This document shows positions 45,844 to 58,282 of a stretch of DNA of 64,000 bases, piece after piece (positions within the stretch are counted from its first letter, which is position 1; each line of letters begins with the position of its first letter). The stretch covers positions 253,751,533 to 253,815,532 of the forward strand of contig NC_081410.1 in NCBI RefSeq assembly GCF_030272615.1. The letters are read 5' to 3'. Both the position numbers and the translations under genes were made by a program. Origin of the DNA: Cryptomeria japonica. Taxonomy: Eukaryota > Streptophyta > Pinopsida > Cupressales > Cupressaceae. Under the pieces are notes generated by a model. The model was not told the DNA's origin and made no database searches. It worked only from the letters and a program-made list of their open reading frames with translations.

Positions 45844-47139
45844 CTACCATAAACCATACTGTTGTGCTTCTAATTTGACCACAATGGGGTTATTATTCTT
45901 CAACTGAGGCAGAATTGGTTGAAGTCTAAAGTTATCAAGATCTATATCAATCATACAATTAAGCATATTAGGGTCTACATTTTCAATTATCCTAGGAGCA
46001 CATGGCTCTTTGTACAACTTGACTTGATTTCCATTGATTGGAATTGTGGCATAAGACAAATCCAGTTGAACATTTCCTCCTATTGTTGTTGCCCATTGCC
46101 TGGACAGTAACATACCATAATGGGGCTTGGTATCAGTAACAATAACATCCATTTTATAAGTTGCCTTAGGGAATCTTGCTATTTTTACTTCAACATCTCT
46201 CATTGTACCTATCATAGGCACTTCCCTATTATCCATAGCATAGCATTTTCCATACACAATGGTTACTGGTAGTCCTAATTCTTTCATAACACCATAGGGC
46301 ATTACATTAGCATCAGCTCCTGAATCTATCATGCAGTTTTTTATCAACCGGTTGTTTACTAACAAAGTGACATAGAAAGGATCTACCTGTGAGGGTTGCT
46401 GAGTAATAGTGGTTCCAACATAAACCTCCAAGGTTTGAAACTCTTGATCCTTTCCATCTTTAGCTGAATCAGTGGGTAGGACTATGTCACTATTAGGTAT
46501 ACTAGAAAATAAAGACAAAGCTGCATCCCTATGTTCTTTAATTTTCAGTAATTCTACTAATGGGACAGTGACCTTCATTTGTGTAAGAGCTTGAGCCATG
46601 TCAAATGTAGAACTATTGCTTATTTCAGTATTAGCTCTAACTCTTTCTGTCTTGAGCTGACTTACCTTTTTTACTATAGCAGCTCCTTGCATATCACTAG
46701 TATCTATATTCTTGGGTACATCTTTGGCCTGTTCCTTCTTTTCTTGACCAATTTTAGGAATAGTAGTAGCACTACTTGCTGCCCCCTTTTGAGTGACCTC
46801 TTTTATGAACATGGAACCAAGTTCACCCTGATCAGTGTCCTTCTTGGTGCTTCTCAAGTTATAGTTGTTTTTTGCTTTGGCAATGGCAGCTTTAGTGAGA
46901 TTCTTAACTTCCTCCTCACTAGGCCTTCTAAGATGAACTTTTTTATCCTCAATTGTTACCACATTCAATGTAGGATGCCAATCTAAGGTTAGTTGTCCTT
47001 GAACAAATCTTTCATTATCTAGCACATCACTGTATTCACTTTGTATAGACTCCTCATCACTTTCTATGATAGTTTCAAACATATTGATGTCAGGCTCAGC
47101 TTCTTGTCTCATAGATTCTTCAAGAGCTTGAGCCACTGC
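45844..47139 (-). pseudogene. Giant element protease region
   Basis: Open for 430 codons. The first half is a long acidic and basic linker (NMFETIIESDEESIQSEYSD, then KKDTDQGELGSMFIKE). The retropepsin part reads VNNRLIKNCMIDSGADANVM with an intact DSG triplet at about 46317-46325, then MKELGLPVTI and GMLLSRQWATTIGG in place of the usual GRPW motif. The protease would cut the gag-pol polyprotein. It follows gag in the same frame across one TAG (47137-47139) and leads straight into the extra RNase H, so gag, protease and RNase H formed one reading frame. This is the best-preserved long frame of the element. Confidence 0.9.
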
Positions 47140-49202
47140 ACACTAATGAGGAGAATGTGGTCCATCACAAGCAATACACCAGGGAGTATTTTCTATATTA
47201 TGGACAGTTTTCCCTTTCAAGGGATCTAGAGTGTCTTGATTTTGGGTAATTTTGGGCTTCTCATTTTGGGGTTTGCCATCTTTCCAATTGGTATTATATG
47301 TCATGTCATGCAATCTAGGGGGCCTATCCTACCAGTTATAATGAGGTTTATCATTTTTGTTTACCTTGGCAGTCAGATCCTTCATAGCAATGACCAACTT
47401 CTCAATCCCGTCTTCTTTCTTAGCAACTTTGCTAGGTTGCTATTTTGTTTCTTTCCATAATCTACCATCTGTCCTTCTTCCTAACTTCCCGGATGCTTTT
47501 CTATTACTTTCTACATTAATGGCAATTCTAAAAGCATCTCTCAAGTTATGTGGATTTTTATCCCTCAAGATATAAGCCATCTTTGAGTCAAATGCATTGT
47601 AATAGGTATTCAGACACATGTTATCATCTAACCTCATCACCTGATACAATCTAAGCATAGCCTTTTGGAATCTGGCATTGAAGTCAGTGACCATTTCATT
47701 ATCAAACTTTTTGATGTTATTGATTTCATTGAGAATGAAGCTCACATTAGTCTTATCACCATACTGCTCTTGAAAACAATTCTTAAAATCGTCCCATGAC
47801 CCTATTCTATTAACTGGAAGACCTCTGTAGCAATCTCTTGCATCATCAACCAGAGACTGGACAAATAGTTTCATGATGACATCTTCATCAGCCATCTCAT
47901 AATCATTTATTATGTCCCCAAAATATTTCAGATGTTCCTCAACACTAATTGCATAATTTCCAGCAAATTTATGGAGTGTGTCTCTTAACTCAGTAGGAAC
48001 ATGGTTGGGGTATCCTGGGATCCCATCAAAGAACAATTGTTTATATTGTTCTAAATTCATTGGTCTTCTTTGAAAAGAGGTAATAGCATTATTGTTTCCC
48101 ATAGTCATTCTAACTTTTGGAATTGGAGACTGAGATATTTGGGTGTACTAACTATTCATAGGGATTTGACTCACTGATGCTATATTAGCAGGCACCGTAG
48201 GTTGAATTTTAACTGGGGGAATGGAAATTTGCTGAGGATCAAGCTTACTAAGGTCTTCTAATGGAAACATGATCAGGGGAGCTTGTAGATAACTAATTTT
48301 TCTTTTCACTTCCTAGTTTGCCGCTTCCAATTCAGCTTTCTTTAGTTCCATTTGGAGATCCTCATTTTCTTTCCTCATTCTTTCCATTTCTCTCTCATGT
48401 GTTGACGACCTATGAGAAATATCCTTTGCATTTTTAGATTCAATTCCATCATCCACCCATTTCTATTTTCCTTCATCCACATTAGTCCTAGGAAGCTGAG
48501 AATCACTAAGTACTTCCCTGTTTGGTTGGACTATCAACCTATATGCTTGCTTGGCTTTGGGAATCAGAATTTCTCTGATCATAAGGCCTTTCTCATCACT
48601 CTATTCTTTTCTTTGGCCAATACTTCTAGATCAGCTATCTATCTAAGAATCCTATCTCTCTCCATTAATTTAGCCTTGACTTCTTTCTCCTTATTAGCTT
48701 CCTTTTGGGCTCTTAAGGAGATTAGATGGTGAACTCTCCTATTCAAATTTTCAATCTCTTGGGACACTTTATCTTCATCAGGGAAATTTTCCTCAGAATC
48801 TGATACATTGACTTGATCGTTGTCAATCAAACTAATGTTTCCATCTATTGTTCTAGGCACAGAGTGTCTAATTGCATTTGAACTGGTCCTATCTTTGGCA
48901 GAGACACTAACATGGGATAAATCTTGATTTAAAACATGTGCATTATCAACATTTCCAAACAACCCAGAATGGAAACCTAATATATCTTGTTCAAAATCTC
49001 TAGAAGAAGAATTAGATTTTGCATAAACAGGTCAATCAGGCATCTTACCAGTATTATTATTCTTTTGTACCCAAGAAGCACTTGATGGTTCTTGTAAGAC
49101 TGATCTCTTTTGACCTCTTCGTGACTGCTCTGACAAACCCTCTTGCAAAGTTTCATGAGGATGCTTCTTCATGAATGATCTGATGTTTTTTCCTCCTTGC
49201 AT
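47140..49202 (-). pseudogene. Giant element gag
   Basis: It starts MQGGKNIRSFMKKHPHETLQ at 49202, 258 bases after the primer site. The first third is Ser-rich and then coiled-coil-like (VSQEIENLNRRVHHLISLRA). After frame changes near 48600 the capsid domain (48108-47440) appears: LEQYKQLFFDGIPGYPN, IMKLFVQSLVDDARDCYRGL and WDDFKNCFQEQYGD, which is the Ty3/gypsy gag domain. A single knuckle near 47160 reads WCIACDGPHSPH, a stop in place of Gln, then Cys, giving a C-X2-C-X3-H-X4-C variant. Gag builds the particle and binds the RNA. Stops are mostly TAG, with one TGA at about 49040. Confidence 0.88.
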
Positions 49203-49459
49203 TACACTTGTTCTTCTTTTAAAATGATTTCTACTTCACAAGGACTAGTTCCAAGATAACAGAGTCACCACCCACAAGAATATGGGAATTATGAAAACAA
49301 GCTTAGAATGAAGGATTGCAATTCCACAACACAATGATTTTCATTATAAATTTAAGCATAAAATCTTCTTGTGGATTCTTAATGTGACTTATCCCATCCG
49401 GGTCACCACAATATGAATTAAATCTTTCTTAACTAGAAACTTTTAACAATTCATTTATT

Positions 49460-49476
49460 CCCCAGTAGAGTCACCA
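49460..49476 (-). other. Primer binding site of the giant element
   Basis: The minus strand reads TGGTGACTCTACTGGGG four bases after the 5' LTR. This is not the iMet type. It looks like the tRNA-Arg-type site of Tat/Ogre elements, from memory. Confidence 0.75.
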
Positions 49477-50419
49477 CTTTTGTTGTCTTCAAAATTTGAT
49501 TCACATCAAAATCCTTATAATATTATGATTAACTCTGTGCAGAAGAGATATTGAAGGGAAGGAAACTCTTAGGACAACATATGACAAGGTTTGATTTAAC
49601 CTTCTACACTTCGGACCTACTCAGAGTCCAGGAGGGTATACCTTTGTGAACTAAATTCACACTTTCAAAAGATAAATCCAAAGCAAACCAGTCCAGAAAA
49701 CCAGTGGATCTAATCACCTTGAAACTAACTGAAACAAAGGAATGAAAATTATACTCATATTCAGTATTTTGACCTACAAAACATGTAATAAAAAACCTCA
49801 ATGTATACCAATGCCTTATCCAAGGTCATAGAGTCATCTAAATTCAAACAATACTCCACAAACAAAATATCTCTACACATCCCATTGGCTCGGCTTCTGT
49901 TGATCCCTATCTATGCCTGACACATATAAGAATTTATGCATACCAAATTAAACTATGCTCATCAAGATTCAAATATCTCACAAATAATTTAGTGGTAGAA
50001 GTGATCCCCACATATTTAATTTCTCTCCTAAAGAGAAAAGCTAACAAGCACATCTACTGAAAGTTGCCTTACAACCCCTATTCAAACAAAATAACCCTGG
50101 ATTATTCAGAATGAAATAGTAAACAATTGCAAACACATTTGAAGATGACACAAAGTTTTTACTCAAAATTGATGGTCTGTATATTGATATTATCTTAAAG
50201 AAAGTATTACAAAAACCTTTGAATATTCTCCATTAAACTTAGAAAAGCTCAGATAAATTTCTGCAGCATTTTCTTACAATTCTTTGCGATCATCTTTCCT
50301 ACTAGTCCTGGTATCCATTTATAACAATATGGATGCACATAGCTTTGGACTTTCCTAGGAGAATTTGTTACAATCATTTCTTTTCTAGAAGAAGTTACAA
50401 GGATCTTTTACAAAAATGG

Positions 50420-53400
50420 TTACAAGTCTTTTTCAACTTCAGTGACTTCTTCTACTTGTTGTCTGGGTGCAACCTCTTCTAACTTTTCAGGAGCGCCTTC
50501 TAGCTGCTCTACATCCTGGATGACATATTTTCTTGCCCACTCATTGTAGACATCATTAGTTGGCCATGTGAAATTAATCGCTTTTGCTTTAGTCTTGTTT
50601 AACCTTTTCCATGAATTTCTCATCTAGTTGACCTCTGAATTGAGAAAACCATAATGAGATTTAATTTTCTCTATCTCTTGAATTGTTACAACAAAAAAGG
50701 AAGCATCATATAATTCAACAATTCCTTTTATTATAGCTGATAGTTTGGCCTCTAACTCCTTAAGCCACACTTGTTTGTCCTTCAATTGATTTGGGTTGAC
50801 CAAAACTCCAACGAGCAATTCAAAAACCTGATCAATATACTCCTTCTTGTATAAGTTAATCTTACTGTCAGCATTGTCTATCCCTTCTACCAATTTTACT
50901 AAATCCTCGGTGGTGTCACAAGTGGATTTGATGATAGGATCAGCCCCTGCTTCATCATAAGATGCACAAATAATTTCCAAATCCTACTCTCTAGGCCTCC
51001 ACTTGTCAAAAATAGGCATCAAAATGGCCTTATCTCCATTAAGCTCATTCCACATATCCAAAATCTTGCTTATGTTGTTATATAATAGTGAGGCACTCAT
51101 GGTATCTGCAAAACTTGAGATGGTAGCCTTTACTCTTTCCTCATACTTCTTCGCATATAAGGCCTGAGCCTGTTTTAGATTCTCTAATTCTTGAGGAGTA
51201 ATCTCAACCATTTGGGAGCTAGAAGGTGCTGGAGATGGTGGGAACTCAATGATGGGGCTGGTAGGTGGAGGTCTTGCAGGAGAAGAGGAGATCATCAGTG
51301 TTGAAGACTCACCTTGATGGTACTGTCCTATCAACTAGCTTTGCAGCTTAGTAATGATGCTATCTTTACCTCTTACTTCTTCCTTAACACTATTATAAGC
51401 CTTCAAAATTGTCTCCAATTTGACTTGGAGGTCTTCTTTTTCCTTAGCCTCCCTTTCTACTACCACAACACTAAATTTTGTAGTTTCTAACATAGTACTA
51501 GCATCTTCCACCACCCATGTGTTCTACACTCTCTTCACTATCATTTCACCAAGGTAACTTGACCCTGGGGTGTCCTCTTATTCTCATCTCTATTGAGAGA
51601 CCACATGACAAGTGCAGCATTATCTTTACTAAAAGTGATTCCCTCCTTGGGCTTGGTTTCTTTTCTCACTGCCTCGAGTACTAGGGCATCTGCTATGTCC
51701 CACTCAGGGAGAATGAGTACTCCATCTTGTGCCACCATATCTCTTCCTTCCTTAGGAGTGATGGTCTTAAACTCATCCATCATTTCTTACTTTATTTCCT
51801 CCTCCACTAGAGTTGGATCTTTGTGAGGCTACTCACCTTTTCTCTTCTCACATCTTGCATTGTATTTGTCAATATTTTGCTTCCATACAAATTGCATAAA
51901 TGCTCCTGATGTAACAAAATTATTGTCAGCCAAGAAGTCCTCACTAGCCTGTTTGATCTCAAGACCCCACTGCTGGCCTTTAAACTCATTGGTAGTGATG
52001 TTCATCTCAATAACAAGGGGTTCTTTTGGCATTCCCTCTTCTACTTCATCATATGTGTAGGCTATTTCCCCCAGACTGCCTAACTGTATCAATTGTTCAG
52101 CTGCTGCCTGTTCATCTCCTATGTGAATAGGGGATTGAGATGGAGAGTACAAGGGTGTATCAGATTGTACTTCTTTTCCTACTCTCTGCTTCTTTGGGCT
52201 CTATTGGATGTCAATATTATCTTGTATCTTCCTCTTTCCCTTGGAGGTAGATGGCTCCCCTGTTGTAGGCATCAGCACACTATAATTAGACTTCTTATGC
52301 AATGTATAGTTGCCAGGAGGGATTGCTCTAGTGGAGGCAAAGCTACTTAAAACCATTCTTTCCTTTTCAAGGTTGCTTTTAATCATGGCCTCCCTCTTTT
52401 CTTTTAGAGTCTGCATCACATCCTCAAAGCAAACAATTAGGAACTTTATTTTATCCTCAAAAGGGAAAAAGCTAGACAATGGGTCATAGCTGGTATCAAA
52501 CTGATGTACAAAATCTAAGGATTTTTTATAAGCCACCCATTTTTCCTTCCTCAACTCCTTCTCATCTAGATCAAACTCATTTCTTATGAGATCTTTAGGA
52601 AATTGGAATTGATGGGGTCTACCTCTACATATTGCTCTCTTTCTAAACATGCCATTGAAGAAATCTTCTAGATCGGTACACCTGGATATTGTAGTTGAAA
52701 AATGATAAGGTTTGAGAAAATACTCAAAATAGTTCCAACCTCCCTTGGTTATTACAAATTGGTGAGCTATAGTGACCATAGGGAAAATAGTCCCTTTACC
52801 CCTGCATGTTAGCTCTGCTTCCTGCACACTACCAATTTGTCTGAGGATTTCTATAGTTCCTACTTTAAGAGGGACCTAATAAGGCAATAAAAATGGAGTG
52901 CCCTTAAAACCAAATACTCTAAATACTATGGATACAGGGTATAAGTAAATATCACCCCAATTATGAACAATTTTTATATTTTCTGCAAATTCTTTTGGTC
53001 TAATAAATTCCAAAAGAACCTTGGGGATTCCTGGATTTTCTGAATAGAGGAGAGTCCTGATCTTTGATGCAAAACATTTTTCAAATTTTAAGAAGCTAGC
53101 ATCATCTCTATTCCATGACAGCACTGTACTCCATAGTTGCACTGACATCTTTTCTCCATCTTTCTCTTTTATGAGATCCATCCCACTAGTAAAATAATCA
53201 CCACCTTTGAATAGAAATAGATGCATGAGGAGTGAATACCATCCAAAAGGCCTATCAACCTATCCATTTTTTATTCCTATCAACCCTCCATGGATAGCAT
53301 CAGTAATGAAAGAAGCATAATCAAAGGTTACTGCAAGAGAAGGATTCAAAATCTGAGCAATCATTAGCATGTAATGATTGGGCATATTTGCCTCAGCGTC

Positions 53401-54054
53401 GTCTCCCAAAATCTGCCAAAGTGACCAATATACTCCCTTAGCCATAAGGAAGAATAGATTCAATGAGAATGGCTCTTCAGTGTTGGGTTCTACAACTATC
53501 AACCCACCTATCTTTACAAAGAATTCCTTAAGAGGCCCATTTCTAAGGTGGTTCCTCTGTGCACTGTATACTTGAGCTAATGATTTGAAATTAATGGGTA
53601 CTAGAAAATTGGTAAACTCATTAACCCCAAAAGCACTTCTGAATTCCTCATTATTGATTTCAATGAGGGATTTCCCATTTATATCCCTAATTCTCCTTGT
53701 AACCCGATCATAATTATGTGCAATCTAAGCCAAGAGATCCATATCCATGAATACTCTTGGAACTACCAATTTTCCAACATCTAACTCCCAAATGCTATTC
53801 TGCGGGGTTGATGAATTTCTCATTCCGAATCCAACTTTGAATAACCCCAACCCGGACAACCCAACCTGTGGATCTCTCAACCAATTACCCTTATCATATA
53901 ACCCTTCTCCTTTTTTCAAACGACGAGCTCTTGGCAATAATTCTTTTACTTTTGATGCTTGATTAGTTGACAATGTTAACTGTTCAAGAAAATCATCACA
54001 AATGGCCCTCTCCTGATAATTAACTTTCCCAGAAAATTCTCTCTTAGGTGCCAT
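50420..54054 (-). pseudogene. LTR-embedded accessory ORF, copy in the 5' LTR
   Basis: ATG at 54054 gives MAPKREFSGKVNYQERAICD. The frame persists to about 51541, then changes once and ends EVEKDL at 50420, about 1,210 codons in all. Stops are few and TAG-rich. The N-terminal part holds VFMDMDLLA, EINNEEFRSAFGVNEF, HYMLMIAQILNPSLAVTFDY, AIHGGLIGIKNG and FGWYSLLMHLFLFKGGDYF. The middle has GEPSTSKGKRKIQDNIDIQ, then acidic segments. The C-terminal third has a Pro/Ser-rich stretch (PARPPPTSPIIEFPPSPAP), a coiled coil and INFTWPTNDVYNEWARKYV. Three TAG stops (after LLPY, NIDIQ and RKGE) are shared with the other LTR and so predate insertion. Nothing resembles gag or pol. A protein of this size inside an LTR is very rare. 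Function unknown. Confidence 0.72.
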
Positions 54055-54419
54055 TTTCAAATATGCAAGCAGTTAAACTACTACCACCAATTGGTTTTGT
54101 GACAAATCAAGAGCTTAATTCACACACTGCTAAGAAATTACAAAGCAAGAGTACAAGAAAACCTATTTTTAGCTCGAAGGAATCCACTCTGCAACTGAAT
54201 TGACTTGCTCTTTATTTGAAGAAAATAGCTCTGTATCTGCTCCTCTGCAAAGATTCTTTAGAATGATATCTTCATCTAGTTAATACGAGATCATATATGG
54301 TACCTAGGCTCTTAACTACAACATTGATACCACATGCTTCGGTCGTCCCTTCAGAATTGAATTCATGAGAAAATTCAAATTTTTTGCTCCAACGGGTCAC
54401 AACATACCTACACATTCTT

Positions 54420-55990
54420 TCTCTTCGCTCTTTTGCTATTTTGTAGAGCATAACCTTCGGCAATTTCATTAAACAAAATCATGTGAACTGTCTGATCAAA
54501 AGAAACTTGATCAGCCTTTACACTGACTTAACAACTTTGCCTTCGCACCGGGCCCCACCTCCTTTTCGCCATTTCACAAAGCATATCCCTTGATTACTTT
54601 TCCTTCATGAAGCTGCACTGACCATTAGATGAAACTTTAACTGCTCTGTGTTTAACTCTTACTGGGACCATTAACTTCTTCATTAACCGTGCCTTTATCT
54701 TGACTGCTAACGGTCTTTCACTATTTCACATAGCATAACCTTCGAGCATCTTCCTCCTACGAAACAGTGCGAACTGTCAGATCAGATTGGATTTGACCAT
54801 CCTTTAAGGGAGACCTTTATGCTTGCTTTACTTACGCCACCTTTTCATTGGTTACTGACTACCACATGGCACTCAACCATTAGCTTTGGAAAACTGTTCG
54901 AGCCTAGTTCAACGTCAGCCACATGTCTCTCCCTTATAACCGCCAGTTACACCTTGACAGGCCCTAAACTTCTTTTGAAACTACGTGTCAATCAACACGT
55001 CACCATATAGCATTACACATGGATACCTTCTCTTCCTTTCTCTATTTCATGAAGCATATCTTTCAGTTGGTTCGCAATCATGAAACAACGTGAGCCCTTC
55101 GATCAAAACAGAGTTGATCCCCTTTTAACCTCATGCTTTATCTGTCTTCGAGGCTGAAAAATGTTTTCGCCATTTCGCAGGGCATAAAACATAAGCACTT
55201 AACCATTGCAAATTCACGCAAGCTGTTAGATTATACTTGACTTGCTCAATGCTTAACAACTTACTGAATTTGGTAGATGTGGGCCCTCTGACTCATCTCT
55301 ATCCACTTGGCATCTAGTCACTTTTAAACTGACATGTCAACCTTTCATTTGCTGAGAAGACACATCTGATTCCACCTCATCCTTGCCACCTGCATCTGCC
55401 AGGTAACTTCTTATCCCGCAGCATAACTCACGTCTGGGACCCACCGTTCAATCCTTAGACCCACCTTGCTGACTATTTCTGGCCTCTACCACGTGCCATC
55501 ATCTTACTCGCCCTCTTGACCAGCTGGACCATCTGCTTGGAGTGCCATGTCATTTTGCTACTTCGTGAAAGCTAACTGTTGAGCATCTTTATCCTGCGAA
55601 GCTGCGCTAACCATCAGATCAAATGAAACTTGTGTATCTATTATGCCTTTATAAAAACTCCTTTTTCACAGACTGAAAAATCTTCGAGCATCTATCAGCC
55701 ACGAAAGGGTGTGAACCATCAGATCAGATTGGACTTGATCACTTTTTAGTCACTTAGAAAGTTTTCGCTGCAAGGTCCCACCAAACACTTTCGCCATTTC
55801 ATGAAAGGTATTTTACTTGCAAGTTTCGGTTGTGAAATAACACTAGCTGTTGGATCTTGGATGAGATGAAGCCATTTTAAACCGAACAAAATGTGCCATT
55901 TAGAATGCTTCTCCCTTTCGCCATTTCGCGAGTCTTAAACCATGCGCAACTTTGCCTAACGAAATAGCGAAAACCATAGATCCACCTGAA
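54420..55990 (-). repeat. Degenerate repeat modules in the 5' LTR
   Basis: Same modules as 39440-41050, with phrases such as TTTCGCCATTTCGC and CCATCAGATCAGATTGGAC. They are candidates for promoter or enhancer repeats of the LTR. Confidence 0.7.
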
Positions 55991-56316
55991 AACTGGGCAC
56001 AACTTACGGGGCCCGACAACATTAGGAAGAAAAGACATAAGGCATAAAATTTTACGATTAATTCAACAACTGCCTAGGCAAATGACAAGGGGGGACACCT
56101 CCTACGACCCCAAGACCCATTACTTAAGTGGATAAAGTAACAAAGGAATAGAAACCAAAGGGTTTTTGATCAAACATTGAACGATTTAAAATTAAAACCC
56201 TAAACCCTTAAGACCTAACATAGAGCTTGAAGCAGTTGATAGTGTGTCTGACTCAAAATTTTCAAAACTTAGCCAATTATGGGAAAAGAAAACCCATTTT
56301 TTAAACAGTGATAACA

Positions 56317-56321
56317 CCTTG
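56317..56321. other. Target site duplication, right copy (CCTTG)
   Basis: Exact copy of 34509-34513, directly after the LTR end ATAACA. Confidence 0.95.
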
Positions 56322-56861
56322 AACACTAACAGGCTGAGTGCCAATGGCTCACTCATTTTGGCTTTTAAGTTTTTGGGGGACTCAAGTCTCCGATGAAAAA
56401 ATTGTAAATTTCAAAAGCATAAATATTAATGATAATTTTTCAAATTCCAGTTTGTTTCACTTTGCCTCTTATAGTCTTATGGATATAAAAATGCTTTCTA
56501 TAATTCTATTTCATTTTTATTCATTAATTTCTTTCAAATGCTATTTGTATATGAGCTACGTTACTTCAATTATTTGTTAAACAATGGAAATAAATTTAAT
56601 ACCGTGATCTTTTTATGTAATGCTATAAAAAAAAAATTCAATTCATTCCATTAATTATTTGTACATTGATTATGGTTGATTATAATTTTATAAATATATA
56701 ATATATAGTCATTCAAAATACAAAATTTCATAAGTTGCAAGATACAAAAGTTTATCAGTAAAGGTTTTTTCATTCAATTAATTGAAAAGTTTCAAGATAC
56801 AAAATTTGCCCACATCTTATAGCAAGCAGACAAAAAAACTAGTTCATTGCCGATAGGCCAC
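56322..56861. other. Gene-free AT-rich stretch
   Basis: Continuation of the sequence that was split by the giant element. I see no coding or repeat signal. Confidence 0.5.
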
Positions 56862-57548
56862 TCACTCAGTCTCACTATCCCCTTGGGTCACCTCCTCCTA
56901 GTCCCTTCCCTCCTCGGAGGTTGATGCTTTGGCTTTCCCTTTTGTTGCTTCAGCTTTCATTTTTGGAATGCAGTTTAGGAACCCGAAGTCGGGGTCGCCC
57001 TCCAAGCTTGCCAGTAGCTGTATGGCCCTTCCTTCTTGAGCCCTATCTCTCAATGCCCTACCAACCTCCATCCTTGCCACCACATGCAAAGCATTCAGGA
57101 CTTCATCCACCCTCATTAATTTAACAAAGAGTTTCATTGCTTCCCACCCCACTCAGGCTCATTCACGGCACTGGTATTTGATTTCATCTTCTGGGCCACG
57201 AATAAAAGGAAGCAATTCCTCCTGGTCATCCCCTTCCTTAATTCGAATGCCAACTCCCGGTAGCACCCACTCCAAGATTGAATCCAGGTTAATCAAAAAC
57301 TCCCCATCAATCAATTTGACCAATATGAGTTTTACCTTTTCCACTTCTGGTTCGAATTCACAGGCCCACGCCATAATCAGAGAGTAAACCTCCATGTTAA
57401 TTCAGTATCGGTGATTGATATGTACCACCTCCTCCGCAAGCATCAGTTGAGCTGTCGCCCACAAATTCTCCTCCTTAAACCTAAACAGTCCTTGCATTCG
57501 TTTATCAGATACTTTGCCCAAAAAGGGCACCAACTTCTTGTCTGTTTG
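56862..57548 (-). pseudogene. Unidentified degraded ORF of about 229 codons
   Basis: One minus-strand frame can be followed from KKLVPFLGKVSDKRMQGLF through LWATAQLMLAEEVVHINHRY (stop), YSLIMAWACEFEPEVEKVKL and INLDSILEWVLPGVGIRIKE, two more stops, then GWEAMKLFVKLMRVDEVLNA and a Lys/Ala-rich tail (KGKAKASTSEEGRD). It ends after EEVTQGDSETE. Only four or five stops and no frameshift in nearly 230 codons, with GC content above that of the flanks, argue for real coding history. The basic then acidic tail suggests a nuclear or nucleic-acid-binding protein. I recognise no family. The plus-strand frames over the same bases are shadows. Confidence 0.5.
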
Positions 57549-58282
57549 AAGTGTGGACTTTGGCCTCCATTGTCACCTGCAATTTCAAAATCACTTCCTG
57601 CAAAAAATGTCTTACAGAAGGTACGATTCTATGAACTACATATTTGTTTTGTAGTTGCTTCAAAGAAAAAAGTGGTACACAGATCAAAAGGTAAAAAAAT
57701 CTGCCTTCGTCTTATAGGTTGGGTAATGAATGTGCATGATATGACATTAATGCCATGAGATCAAGAAAAAGATTTCTTGCCATCCTCCCCTTCCTCCTTT
57801 TGTGCGGCATGTCGTAGACAACTCCTTGTGCAACAATTAGTCGCCACCTTGGCATTTACACTTTCCAAATTTGCTCGCCTTAACAGGTTGAGGACTGCAG
57901 TTGCACATTTTTTTAAATTAATACACTAAATTTGTGTTGAACTTTTATATATATTTTAAAACTATGTTTTAAAATTATATATCGTAAACATATTTTCAAA
58001 GAATTTTGTTAAACTTTAAATTAATATTTTAGATTTAATATTGAATTTTTTCTTTTTAATATTAAACTTTTACCTTTCAAATTGCATATCAAAATTTATA
58101 TTTTTATTTAGTTATTTGTTTTATTCTAGAAACTAAGTTTCACGTTTTATACTATTTTTGAATTTCAAAGTTTTACAAATAATATTAACATTATATTTAA
58201 TAGTTATCTCAAACTATTGTACATCTTTAATTACAATTAATATTAACATTATATTTAATAGTTATCTCAAACTATTGCTCAA
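57549..58282. other. Gene-free AT-rich stretch
   Basis: The open frame to 57758 on the plus strand is not supported by motifs. From about 57900 the sequence is low-complexity AT with a 55-base direct repeat (ATTAACATTATATTTAATAG) at about 58185 and 58241. Confidence 0.5.

Larger units (their letters stand above)
34514..56316 (-). mobile_element. Complete giant-LTR Ty3/gypsy (Tat-like) element, 21.8 kb
   Basis: Two LTRs of 6,868 and 6,836 bp, both starting TGTTGTCTTCAAAA on the plus strand, are bounded by a perfect CCTTG duplication. On the minus strand the order is 5' LTR (56316-49481), primer site, gag, protease, extra RNase H, RT, RNase H, integrase, 3' LTR (41381-34514). The extra RNase H and the primer type suggest the Tat/Ogre branch. 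Each LTR carries its own sense-strand ORF of about 1,200 codons. Many stops show that the copy is dead. No clear polypurine tract is left beside the 3' LTR. Confidence 0.93.
49481..56316 (-). repeat. 5' LTR of the giant element, 6,836 bp
   Basis: On the plus strand it runs from TGTTGTCTTC to GTGATAACA, followed directly by CCTTG. In element direction, repeat modules (55990-54420) precede the ORF (54054-50420). It is the better preserved of the two copies. Confidence 0.95.

Noticed and set aside
46579-46986. 135-codon plus-strand frame
   Set aside because: Shadow of the minus-strand protease frame (47139-45844).
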